Below, piece by piece: positions 50,284 to 57,985 of a stretch of 62,637 nt of DNA; positions within the stretch are counted from its first letter, which is position 1, and each line of letters opens with the position of its first letter. A program made the translations under genes and the position numbers. This stretch comes from Paraburkholderia sp. SG-MS1. Lineage in GTDB: Bacteria > Pseudomonadota > Gammaproteobacteria > Burkholderiales > Burkholderiaceae. The notes under the pieces were generated by a model. It was not told where the DNA came from, did no database searches, and saw nothing but the letters and a program-made list of their open reading frames with translations. The stretch covers positions 1 through 62,637 of the forward strand of contig NZ_NPIH01000105.1 in NCBI RefSeq assembly GCF_012275575.1, read 5' to 3'.

Positions 50284-51144
50284 ATGTCGCGCAGGGGCTT
50301 CCTCAAGGGCTCCGCGCACGTGGTGCTCGCCTCCGGTCTGGGCGGCGCGTTGCTGTCGGCGTGCGGCGGTGGCGATCTCGACACCGAACTGCCCCAGACT
50401 CCGCGTCTTGCGTCGGTCAGCAACTTTCGCGATCTGGCGGGCGTGGGCGCCGGTTACGCGACCGTCGATGGCAAACGGATGCGCCGTGGCGCGTTCTATC
50501 GCGCGAATGTGCTGACGCTGAGCAGCGCCGATGAAACCGCGATCGACAAGCTCGGCATCGCGTCGGTCTACGATCTGCGCACGCCTGGCGAAATCGCGCG
50601 GCAAAACGACGTGCTGCCGGGCGGCGTAACGCCGCAAACGCTCAACGTGCTCGGCATCAGCGACTTCGTCGTGCCTGTGATGGATACGGCGGCGGCCGCC
50701 ACCGCGTTCATGGAAGCGCAAGCGCGCGGCTATGTGACGGGCGCCGCGCAGCGAGCCGCGTACGGCACGCTCCTGACGCGTCTTGCCGACGGCGCCGGCG
50801 CGCAACTGTTTCATTCCAAGGCGGGTAAGGATCGCGCTGGCTGGGTCGCGGCGCTCTTGCTCAGCATCGCCAACGTGCCGCTCGACGTCATCACGCAGGA
50901 CTATCTGCTCAGCAACACTTACCTGGCGGCGTCGCTCGACGAGCAGACCGGGACGTTGCGCGCGCAGGACGGCGAGGCCGCCGTCGCGATCCAGATGCCG
51001 TTGCTGGAGGTTCAGGAGAGTTACCTGCAAGCCGGTTTCGATCAGGTGCAGATCAGCTACGGCACGATGGCGAACTATCTGACGCGCGGCCTCGGCATGT
51101 CGCAAGCGACGATCGATATGTTGCGCGCCCGGCTCGTGAGCTAA
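50284..51144 (+). CDS. Tat-exported tyrosine phosphatase-like lipoprotein, catalytic Cys replaced by Ser
   Basis: The product is 286 aa. MSRRGFLKGSAHVVLASGLG is a Tat signal (SRRGFLK) ending in a lipobox LLSAC with Cys27. The remainder matches the PTP family of PF13350: VSNFRDLAGVG, MRRGAFYRANVLTLS, GIASVYDLRTPGEI, then the P-loop. The P-loop, normally HCxAGKDRTG, is HSKAGKDRAG here, with codon TCC (50815-50817) at the catalytic Cys position (Ser178). The Arg and the loop glycine are kept. A binding-only pseudophosphatase is the simplest reading; a sequencing error (TGC to TCC) is the alternative. The start follows no strong ribosome-binding site. Confidence 0.8.
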   Translation: MSRRGFLKGSAHVVLASGLGGALLSACGGGDLDTELPQTPRLASVSNFRDLAGVGAGYATVDGKRMRRGAFYRANVLTLSSADETAIDKLGIASVYDLRTPGEIARQNDVLPGGVTPQTLNVLGISDFVVPVMDTAAAATAFMEAQARGYVTGAAQRAAYGTLLTRLADGAGAQLFHSKAGKDRAGWVAALLLSIANVPLDVITQDYLLSNTYLAASLDEQTGTLRAQDGEAAVAIQMPLLEVQESYLQAGFDQVQISYGTMANYLTRGLGMSQATIDMLRARLVS

Positions 51145-51175
51145 GGCGCGTCAAAGATTCGCGCAACCCCAGGCG

Positions 51176-51207
51176 AAAAAAAGTCCGCCCCAAGTAACCA
51201 GGCGGAC
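51176..51207 (-). terminator. Terminator of the histidine kinase/response regulator operon
   Basis: GTCCGCC (51183-51189) pairs with GGCGGAC (51201-51207). On the minus strand the hairpin is followed by seven T's (51176-51182). It lies about 115 bases past the kinase stop. Confidence 0.8.
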
Positions 51208-51321
51208 AGAGAAGGGCGGCATCGAGGTTGCCGTCGCCGACTATAAGGCCGCAGTCATCGCGAGGATCCATCCCGTAAGGACGCGTAAGCGGTCAGGTTC
51301 GCCGTGCCGCTTCGCCCGCTG

Positions 51322-52605
51322 TCACGCGATCGGCGCGGCGACCGGCAATTCGATCCGCACTTCCAGTCCGCCTTGCAGGTGATTGCGCACATGACAACGT
51401 CCGCCGCGATCGTGCGCGAGCCGCGCGACAATCGCGAGGCCGAGTCCGCAGTGGCCTTCGCCGCCACGCGCGGCGTCGAGCCGGACGAACGGCTTCATCG
51501 CCGCGGCGATGCGCTCGTCCGGAATGCCCGGACCGTGGTCGCGCACGCTGATCACCCAATGCCGGTCGTCGCGCGCGGTGGTGATCTCCACCGGCGGCGT
51601 GCCGTGTTCGAGCGCGTTGTCGACGAGGTTCGTCACGAGCCGGTCGAGCAGCGTGCGCGGCAGCGTGAACGAGGCGCCCGCGCGCAGATCGAGCGTGAAA
51701 AGCGGTGCTTCCGTGTTGTCGCCGGAAGTATCCCCGGACGAGAACTGCTCCCGTAAGAATTCTTCGACTTCGACCGGCGGCCCCGCATCGGCGGATTGGC
51801 CGGCGAATTCGAGAAACTGCTGGACGATGTTGGTCAGCGAGTCGACATCGCGAATCAGACCGGCGCGTTCGTTCTCCGCCACCAGCACGCTTGCGCGCAA
51901 CTTGAGCCGCGTGAGCGGCGCTTTCAGATCGTGTGCGACGCCGGCCAGCATCACCGCCTGATCGTCGCCGGCTTCATTCAGGCGCCGCATCATGTCGTTG
52001 AACGAACCAATCAGATCGCGCAACTCGCGTGGGCCCTGCACGGTCACCGGTTCAGGCCGCCCGCCCGAGCCGAACGCGCGTGCGGCGGTGGCGACGCGCG
52101 ACAGCGGCCGCTGCATCTGCCAGACCGCGAATAGCGAAAGAATCAGGGCGGCGAGCAGCATCGACGCACCTTCGACGACAAAACGCGGGCGCGGCGGCAC
52201 ATCGACCGGCACGACCACCCAGTTCGACTTGCCGGGGAACAGTACCCAGAGTTGCGGTGGATGCAGGTCGTCGACGGCGATCTGCGTGCCGGGCGGCAGA
52301 TTCTCCCGCAGATGCCGGCTCAGTTCGACCAGCGGATGAGCCGTGGGCGTGCGCAGATGCACGCTCGCCGGCATGTTCCAGGTGGGGACCAGATGCACGC
52401 GCAAGGCCGGCGGAAGCGCCGTGCCTTTCATCGGCTCGCCGTTGATGGCTTGCAGCACCAGCAGGATGCCGCGTGCGAAGCCGTCGATTTCGTGGCGCGG
52501 CGGCTGCATCACCACCAGCACGAACCAGCCGGCCTGAATCGCGAACAATACCGCCGCAGACAGCAACGCCATTCTGCCGAACAGCGTGTTCAGCGGATTT
52601 TTCAT
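51322..52605 (-). CDS. Sensor histidine kinase (EnvZ-like)
   Basis: The product is 427 aa. One membrane helix (about 13-33) and a periplasmic loop of about 110 residues come first. A second helix (about 145-163), a HAMP domain (RPLSRVATAARAFGSGGRPE), the H-box LAGVAHDLKAPLTRLKLR with His225, and an ATPase domain (NLVDNALEHG, RDHGPGIPDER, GLGLAIVARLAHDRGG) follow. It phosphorylates the adjacent OmpR-type regulator, with which it overlaps by 4 bases. The signal is unknown. Confidence 0.92.
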   Translation of the reverse strand: MKNPLNTLFGRMALLSAAVLFAIQAGWFVLVVMQPPRHEIDGFARGILLVLQAINGEPMKGTALPPALRVHLVPTWNMPASVHLRTPTAHPLVELSRHLRENLPPGTQIAVDDLHPPQLWVLFPGKSNWVVVPVDVPPRPRFVVEGASMLLAALILSLFAVWQMQRPLSRVATAARAFGSGGRPEPVTVQGPRELRDLIGSFNDMMRRLNEAGDDQAVMLAGVAHDLKAPLTRLKLRASVLVAENERAGLIRDVDSLTNIVQQFLEFAGQSADAGPPVEVEEFLREQFSSGDTSGDNTEAPLFTLDLRAGASFTLPRTLLDRLVTNLVDNALEHGTPPVEITTARDDRHWVISVRDHGPGIPDERIAAAMKPFVRLDAARGGEGHCGLGLAIVARLAHDRGGRCHVRNHLQGGLEVRIELPVAAPIA

Positions 52606-53342
52606 GCGCTTGGAGCGGCCTCGTCGGCGAAGGGCGAAGCGTTGGCGTCGGGCACGAAGACGTAACCCTTGCCGCGCACCGTCTGCACGTAGCAGGGGTT
52701 GGACGGATCGTCCTCGATCACCCGGCGCAGGCGCCAGATCGGCACGTCGAGACTACGGTCGCGGAACGCGAGATTGTCGCGATGCACGAGGTCGTGAATC
52801 AGCACGCGCGACAGCACCTTGTACGGATTGTTGACGAATATCTTCAGGAGCGCGAACTCACTGTCGCGCAACGGCAGCTTCGAATCCTCGCGCGACAGCG
52901 AACGGGTCGCAAAGTCGAGTTCGAATGGGCCGAAGCGATAGCGCTTGCGGGCTTCCGGCGCGCTGGTGGTGCTCGGTCCGCGACGGCGCAGCACGGTCTG
53001 GATGCGTGCGAGCAATTCGCGCGGATCGAACGGCTTGGTCAGGTAGTCGTCCGCGCCGAGCGAGAGCCCGACGATGCGGTCGGCCACCGTACCGCGCGCG
53101 GTCACGAAGATCACCGGGATGTCGTCACCGGCCGCGCGCAGCGCGGTGAGCGCGCGCAGGCCGTCGGTGTTCGGCATCATGATGTCGAGCACGACGACCG
53201 ACGGCCGTTCACGTTCGAGCCGGCGCTGGAGATGGGTGCCGTCGTGCAGCACGGACGCGTCGAAGCCGTTCGATTGCAGAAACTTGCATAGCAGATCGCG
53301 TACGACCGGATCGTCGTCGACGATAAGGACCTGTGGATTCAT
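52602..53342 (-). CDS. OmpR-family response regulator (paired)
   Basis: The product is 246 aa. Receiver domain: acidic pocket DDDP (9-12), phospho-acceptor Asp53 in VLDIMMP, and Lys in LTKPFDP. The C-terminal winged helix has RDSEFALLKIFVNN, DRSLDVPIWRLRRVIEDDP and VRGKGYVFVPD. It pairs with the downstream kinase (ATGA overlap). It is closely similar to the second regulator at 55725-56462, which lacks a kinase. An 8-bp perfect dyad lies about 200 bp upstream of its start. Confidence 0.93.
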   Translation of the reverse strand: MNPQVLIVDDDPVVRDLLCKFLQSNGFDASVLHDGTHLQRRLERERPSVVVLDIMMPNTDGLRALTALRAAGDDIPVIFVTARGTVADRIVGLSLGADDYLTKPFDPRELLARIQTVLRRRGPSTTSAPEARKRYRFGPFELDFATRSLSREDSKLPLRDSEFALLKIFVNNPYKVLSRVLIHDLVHRDNLAFRDRSLDVPIWRLRRVIEDDPSNPCYVQTVRGKGYVFVPDANASPFADEAAPSA

Positions 53343-53759
53343 GGCGAAATTCTAGACTGGGGCGCGCAACGCGCGATCGACTCTTTTCTTACCAATGCTT
53401 ACGATGCGCCGCGCGGTTCGGGACGACTCGCGTGCCAAGGCCGCTGCTGAAGGCTCACAGCATATTTCAGCGAGGCTGGATCGGGGCAGTCGCGCGCAAA
53501 CCGCGCCACATCGGCGCCGCCCCGCCGATAAAAAATAACCGCGCGATTGCACCGTTGCAAGCATTGCAATCGATGGCAACGACTCGGAACGGCTCGTAAG
53601 AACCGCCGGAAAGCGCGCTTTGCTTCGTGCATCGCCGATGCGAGCGCGGCGCGATGATCCGCCGTGCAGTACGTTGCGCCGCATGCCGGAGACAGCCTTG
53701 ATGCGTTGGACCACGGCCGGTGGCGTGAAATCGAAACCCGGTGCCATGCGAGGCTCATC
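53343..53759. other. Intergenic region upstream of the paired response regulator
   Basis: This stretch of 417 bp has no convincing gene; small open frames here lack starts, codon bias or family similarity. It must carry the divergent promoters of the regulator (-) and the small-protein genes (+). The only clear structure is the dyad at 53544-53572. Confidence 0.55.
53544..53572. promoter_or_regulatory. Perfect 8-bp dyad CGATTGCA/TGCAATCG
   Basis: CGATTGCA (53544-53551) and TGCAATCG (53565-53572) are exact inverted copies with a 13-bp spacer, and TTGCAA recurs inside the spacer. It lies between two divergent units and is a candidate operator; the binding protein is unknown. Confidence 0.4.
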
Positions 53760-53942
53760 ATGACCATTCACAGCAACCTCAGTTCGACTCACCTTCCTTC
53801 GCTTACGTCCACGACCGCGAGGGACAAACCCGCAAGCGCCAGCAACCCGGCCGCAAGTGCGCAGCCGCAGGAGAGCGCCACCCGCGCGCAGCCGTCGCCG
53901 CCGGCCGGGCTCGTCGGACACAACGTCAATACGACAGCCTGA
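53760..53942 (+). CDS. Small hypothetical protein
   Basis: The product is 60 aa, MTIHSNLSSTHLPSLTSTTA ending GLVGHNVNTTA, rich in Ser, Ala, Pro and Thr with no signal peptide or membrane helix. GAGG lies about 7 bases before the ATG. It sits 15 bases before the next lipoprotein gene. I do not recognise it. Its ordered position in a tight run of short genes is the main reason to call it. Confidence 0.45.
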   Translation: MTIHSNLSSTHLPSLTSTTARDKPASASNPAASAQPQESATRAQPSPPAGLVGHNVNTTA

Positions 53943-53957
53943 TCCCACGAGGCCTGT

Positions 53958-54155
53958 GTGTCGACTACGAGAATTTTTGACCGCCTCGTCCGTGCCGCCG
54001 CGTGGTTGACACTCGGCGCGGCGCTGCTGCCGCTTGGCGGCTGCGCCGTCGCCGCGCTGCCGTGCCGGCTGACTTCGGCCACGCTGAAGATCATCCCGGT
54101 CGTTGGCCATGCCGCGGCCACGCCATTCGATATGTGCTCCTCCGCAATCGACTGA
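53958..54155 (+). CDS. Small lipoprotein (DUF6726-like)
   Basis: The product is 65 aa. A signal peptide (RAAAWLTLGAALLPLGG) leads to a lipobox with Cys29. The mature part is CAVAALPCRLTSATLKIIPV then VGHAAATPFDMCSSAID, recalling a small family of Burkholderia lipoproteins (DUF6726) with two further cysteines. Function is unknown. The start is GTG at 53958. The next gene begins 3 bases after its stop. Confidence 0.65.
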   Translation: MSTTRIFDRLVRAAAWLTLGAALLPLGGCAVAALPCRLTSATLKIIPVVGHAAATPFDMCSSAID

Positions 54156-54158
54156 ACC

Positions 54159-54908
54159 ATGACACTCACACGGATTGTTTGCGCGCTGGCGCTATTGGGC
54201 GGCATCGTTTCGTCGGCCGCTGGTGCACAACCCGCCGCACAGGCCGCCGCGCGTGAAGCGAAGGCGGTAGGCGCCGCGCCGAACAACGGGTCCGCCGAGG
54301 CGTCCGTCAACACCCCGTTCAACGCGCGCCGGCGCTCGCAGGACGCGCCGTTTGCTTTTCGCGGCGTGGCGCTCGGCATCACGCTCGACGAATTTCGCGC
54401 GGGTTCGACCGTGCGGGCGACGCCAATCGGCAGCGTGCCCGTCTGCGAGACCGATGTGCAGGCGGGCACGCTCGGCATGCGGCTGAAATCGCGCGAAAGC
54501 CTGATGGTCGCGTGCCGGTGGGCGCATCGGGTGGATGATCGCTGGGCGATGTCGCAAGCGGTGGTGGACGGCGCGCCGGCGCTCGAGCACGTGCTGCGCT
54601 TCGCGCGGACCGACGCGCAGAGCGCGCTGCGTTTGTACGAGATTTCGTTCGTGATCGACGAGCTGACCGCCGAGGACTTGCGCGACGCACTCGAGGATCG
54701 CTACGGCCCGCCGCGTCTCGCGACGCAGAACGTGGCGGCGTCGGGTGCGATGCCGACGTACGTGTGGGAAAACGCGGCGAGCTCGATCACGTTGTGCTTT
54801 TTGCCGGGCAGCCGCAACGGCACGCTCACTTATCTGCTGAAGGGTTCGGATGCGTGGGTGAAGTCGGTCGTGCGGCAGTGGCAGGCGAGCGGCGCGGAGG
54901 CGGGCTGA
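54159..54908 (+). CDS. Exported protein of unknown function
   Basis: The product is 249 aa. A signal peptide (MTLTRIVCALALLGGIVSSA, cleaved after AGA) is followed by an Ala-rich linker, then a domain of about 180 residues with FRGVALGITLDEFRAG, RLYEISFVIDELTAEDLRDA and LEDRYGPPRLAT. That pattern is seen in periplasmic proteins that evaluate small domains against an expected sequence. I do not recognise a named family. It starts 3 bases after the lipoprotein gene and probably shares its transcript. Confidence 0.6.
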   Translation: MTLTRIVCALALLGGIVSSAAGAQPAAQAAAREAKAVGAAPNNGSAEASVNTPFNARRRSQDAPFAFRGVALGITLDEFRAGSTVRATPIGSVPVCETDVQAGTLGMRLKSRESLMVACRWAHRVDDRWAMSQAVVDGAPALEHVLRFARTDAQSALRLYEISFVIDELTAEDLRDALEDRYGPPRLATQNVAASGAMPTYVWENAASSITLCFLPGSRNGTLTYLLKGSDAWVKSVVRQWQASGAEAG

Positions 54909-55011
54909 TGAAACGCTCAGATCGTCGACGCGAGGGGGCCATGGTGCATTCACGCCGGCCGAGCCCGTTCGGAACCCGGCCCATCCGGCCGATCCCTTTC
55001 AAGGAGCACGC

Positions 55012-55683
55012 ATGTTCGCGCTACGTGTCACGGTCGCGCTAGGCGCGGCGGTTTGTCTCGCCGCTTGCGCGGGCCATCAGCAGAACTCGATCGTCGAGAC
55101 GCCGATGGCGCCGCCGCTCGCTTCGGCGCCGCTGAACGTCAACACGCAAGGCGCGATCTATCAGGCGGGCACGCCGCTGCTGCTTTACGAAACGCCGCGC
55201 GCCCAGCACATCGGCGATGTGCTGACAATCCGTCTCTCGGAATCGTATAGCGGGAACAACAGCTCGAGCGCGGCGGCGAGCCGCGCGAGCAGCATCACTG
55301 CCGACGCCGCCGATCATTCGAGCAACGCCGCCGCGCGGCTCGCGAGGCTGTTCAACATCGGCTCGGCGAGCACCGACTACAAAGGCCAGGGCAGCCTCAC
55401 CGACGTCAGCGGCATGACCGGCACGCTTGCCGTCACCGTGATCGGCACGATGTCGACCGGCAATCTCGTGGTGTCGGGCGAGAAGCTGATCGCCATGAGC
55501 GGCAACCGCGACCGGTTGCGGCTGTCGGGCATCGTCAATCCGAAGGATATCGAAGCAGGCAATTACGTCGCGTCGAGCAAGGTCGCCAACGCGCGCATCG
55601 AGCAGGCCGGGGTGGGCATGGTGTCCGACGCCACCACGATGGGCTGGCTGCAGAGAATGTTCCTGAGCGTGCTGACTTTCTGA
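55012..55683 (+). CDS. FlgH-like (flagellar L-ring) outer membrane lipoprotein outside a flagellar cluster
   Basis: The product is 223 aa. Lipobox LAAC with Cys19, then the FlgH pattern over its whole length: GAIYQAGTPLLLYE, RAQHIGDVLTIRLSES, SSSAAASRASS, FNIGSASTDYKGQGS, MTGTLAVTVIGTMSTGNLVV, SGEKLIAMSGNRDRLRLSGI and the C-terminal GWLQRMFLSVLTF. FlgH forms the outer membrane L ring with FlgI. No other flagellar gene is in this window. AAGGAG precedes the ATG. It follows three exported or small proteins and faces a kinase-less response regulator. Confidence 0.85.
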   Translation: MFALRVTVALGAAVCLAACAGHQQNSIVETPMAPPLASAPLNVNTQGAIYQAGTPLLLYETPRAQHIGDVLTIRLSESYSGNNSSSAAASRASSITADAADHSSNAAARLARLFNIGSASTDYKGQGSLTDVSGMTGTLAVTVIGTMSTGNLVVSGEKLIAMSGNRDRLRLSGIVNPKDIEAGNYVASSKVANARIEQAGVGMVSDATTMGWLQRMFLSVLTF

Positions 55684-55724
55684 CGTTTGGACACGTGGCG
55701 CGGCGGCTCGCCTGCCGCGCCGCG

Positions 55725-56462
55725 TCAGGCGAGCGCAGCGCTTCGTTCCGCCGCGCCGATCTCGCCGTCCGGCACGAACACATAGCCGCGTCCCCACACG
55801 GTTTGCACATAGCGCGGCTCGGACGGGTCCACCTCGATCAGCCGGCGCAAACGCCAGATCGACACGTCCAGACTGCGGTTGCGATGCGCCTCGCTATTGC
55901 CGTGCAACTTCTCCAGCAATTGCGAGCGTGTGAGCACGGTCATCGCGTGGGTGACGAACACCTTGAGCATCGCGAATTCGCTCGAACGCAGCGTGATGCG
56001 CTCGCCGTCGCGGCGTAGTTCGCGCGCCGGGAAATTCACTTCGAAACGCCCGAAATGATAGGGCGCGCGCTGCTCCGGCGCACTCGGTGCAATCGAGCCG
56101 CGCCGGCGCAGCACCGTGCGAATGCGCGCGACGAGTTCGCTCGGCTCGAACGGCTTGCCGAGATAGTCGTCGGCACCGAGTTCGAGACCTATCACACGGT
56201 CGATCGTATCGGCGCGCGCGGTCAGCAGGATCACGGGGATATCGTCGCCGGCGACGCGCAACGCGCGCAGCGCGCTGATGCCGTCGAGCTCCGGCATCAT
56301 GATGTCGAGCACGATCAGCGCGGGACGCTCGTCCTGCAATTGGCGCTGCAGCGCCATGCCGTGTTCGAGCGTGGCGACCTTGAAGCCGCGCCCCTGCAGA
56401 TATTCGCTGACGAGCTCACGTACGACGGGGTCGTCGTCGACGACAAGAATGGTTTGGTTCAT
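55725..56462 (-). CDS. OmpR-family response regulator (no adjacent kinase)
   Basis: The product is 245 aa with Asp53 in VLDIMMP, LGADDYLGKPFEP, and a winged-helix C-terminus with RSSEFAMLKVFVTH and DVSIWRLRRLIEVDP. It is a close relative of the regulator at 52602-53342; the two match almost continuously through VDDDPVVREL, AGDDIPVI and LGADDYL. No histidine kinase is adjacent, so it may use the kinase at 51322-52605 or a distant one. It is convergent with the FlgH-like gene. Confidence 0.92.
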   Translation of the reverse strand: MNQTILVVDDDPVVRELVSEYLQGRGFKVATLEHGMALQRQLQDERPALIVLDIMMPELDGISALRALRVAGDDIPVILLTARADTIDRVIGLELGADDYLGKPFEPSELVARIRTVLRRRGSIAPSAPEQRAPYHFGRFEVNFPARELRRDGERITLRSSEFAMLKVFVTHAMTVLTRSQLLEKLHGNSEAHRNRSLDVSIWRLRRLIEVDPSEPRYVQTVWGRGYVFVPDGEIGAAERSAALA

Positions 56463-56552
56463 TCAGGGCATCTTAGTGATGCGCGCGCGCGGAGCAAAGC
56501 GCGCGATACTTTCGAATCCTTTCTCGCGTAAGACAAAGCAAGCAGCCGGCGC

Positions 56553-57197
56553 TCAGTTCGCCTGCGACGTTTGGATGGTCTGCGGCGGCGAGCGCGCGAA
56601 GTCGGTCTGATCGATCACCATCCGGTCGATCAGACCGCTGAGCTTGGTCGATGCGGAAGAGAAGCGGTCGGTGTTGAGGCCGCCGGTCTGATAACGCGCC
56701 GTGACGAGGATGCGGCCGTTCTGGATCAGCGTCAGATCGATGATCGACAAATACTGGATCGATTCGTCGCTGAACGAGCGGCGGCCATAGTCGATCGCGG
56801 CGTTGTAGACGAGCCGCGCCTCGCAGCCGGCGGGCGAGGTGCCCGGATTGTAGACGTCCGAACGAATGCCGCGCCGGTCGAGCGCGAGTTGCAGCGCCGG
56901 CACGAAATCGCCGACCGACACTGTCTGGTTCACTTCGATGCAGACGTGATGCAGGTCGGCCGGCCTGCCGTTGACGAAGGTCGGCGACGAGTAGTTCGCG
57001 GCGATCGCGTAGCCCGCCTGAATCACCGAGCCGGTGGCGTCGGCCGCCTGGATCAGCGTCCATGCACAGCCGTTCAGCCCGAACGCGAGGGGAGCGGCGA
57101 CGGCCAGCCACGCGCACGGTCGCCGCAGCCGGACCCATGCGGCCCGTGAGGGTCGCGTGAAGCGGGCGTCGACGCGCATGCTCGGCGTGAGGGTCAT
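56553..57197 (-). CDS. Lipoprotein, possibly of the Sbal_3080 family
   Basis: The product is 214 aa from ATG 57197. A long basic leader, hydrophobic stretch (CAWLAVAAPLAFGLNG) and lipobox LNGC (Cys44) come first. The mature part has VCIEVNQTVSVGDFVPALQL, ALDRRGIRSDVYN and RLVYNAAIDYGRRSFSD, which recalls Sbal_3080-type lipoproteins; this match is tentative. ATGs at 57251 and 57179 are alternative starts, none with a strong ribosome-binding site. It ends 90 bases before the second regulator on the same strand. Confidence 0.55.
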   Translation of the reverse strand: MTLTPSMRVDARFTRPSRAAWVRLRRPCAWLAVAAPLAFGLNGCAWTLIQAADATGSVIQAGYAIAANYSSPTFVNGRPADLHHVCIEVNQTVSVGDFVPALQLALDRRGIRSDVYNPGTSPAGCEARLVYNAAIDYGRRSFSDESIQYLSIIDLTLIQNGRILVTARYQTGGLNTDRFSSASTKLSGLIDRMVIDQTDFARSPPQTIQTSQAN

Positions 57198-57276
57198 GAG
57201 AGCGGATGCCGGGTGGCGGTGAGAAACGCGGCTGATCGCGTTGGATCGCAACGGAGAACGGCGCTTGCGCGAACGC

Positions 57277-57738
57277 TCAGCGCGTGACGCGCAGGCGCAA
57301 TTCGTTTTGCCCTTGCACGCTGGCCGTGACGCTGACGCGCCGCTCCGCCGTGGTCACGATGAAATGCTGGCGCGTCGGCGTGTTGACGTCGTGCACGACG
57401 TTCGAGAAGCAAGCCGCGATGTCGGCGCCGAATTCTTCGAGCGGATCGTTGATCACGCCGTCGGCTTCCCAGTGCGCGCGCCAGTGGCAGTCGTACGTGT
57501 GCGCGTTGGCACGGCAGTCGTCGGCGGTCGATACGCCCGGCAGTTGCGCGGCGGGCTGGCTGCGCAATTGCTTGAAATCGTCGGCGTCGACGATGTGTTT
57601 GAGCACGGGGCAAACGTCCGCGGGCTCGTTCGGTTGAGTGGCCTGCGCTGCGTGCGCGGTGCTCGCGACCAGCAACGCTGCGCCGAGGGCGAGCGCGAGG
57701 CGCTGGGTCAAAGGATGGGAGCGGCGATCGAATGACAT
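57277..57738 (-). CDS. Exported protein of unknown function
   Basis: The product is 153 aa. A signal peptide (QRLALALGAALLVASTAHAA) precedes a mature part with DVCPVLKHIVDADDFKQLRS, four cysteines (VCPV, DDCR, YDCH, ACFS) and a C-terminal beta-like segment HFIVTTAERRVSVTASVQGQ. The cysteines could form two disulfides. I do not recognise the family. It lies 79 bases upstream of the preceding lipoprotein gene on the same strand, so the two may form an operon. Confidence 0.6.
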   Translation of the reverse strand: MSFDRRSHPLTQRLALALGAALLVASTAHAAQATQPNEPADVCPVLKHIVDADDFKQLRSQPAAQLPGVSTADDCRANAHTYDCHWRAHWEADGVINDPLEEFGADIAACFSNVVHDVNTPTRQHFIVTTAERRVSVTASVQGQNELRLRVTR

Positions 57739-57985
57739 GGGCAAAAAGTCCGGTAACAGTGAATGACGTTGGGGCGAGGACGGGATCGGCCCGCATGACT
57801 ATCGTCGCCGCCGGAAGGCATTTCCAAAGCGCGGAACAGCTTGCCCGCTTCGCAAATGCTTTCGATCTCTTCTCGGGTGTTTCCGGATGTTGCGGGGTGT
57901 TGTGGTGCGGCGAAGGGAAGGTGTGCCGCGGGGACGCGTGTGGCGGGAGTTGTCCCTTTGCGCAGTGGCTTGCTGCGATTGCCGC

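Noticed and set aside
54764..55042. A small ORF between the exported protein and the FlgH-like gene
   Set aside because: It overlaps both neighbours, is basic low-complexity, and has no good ribosome-binding site.
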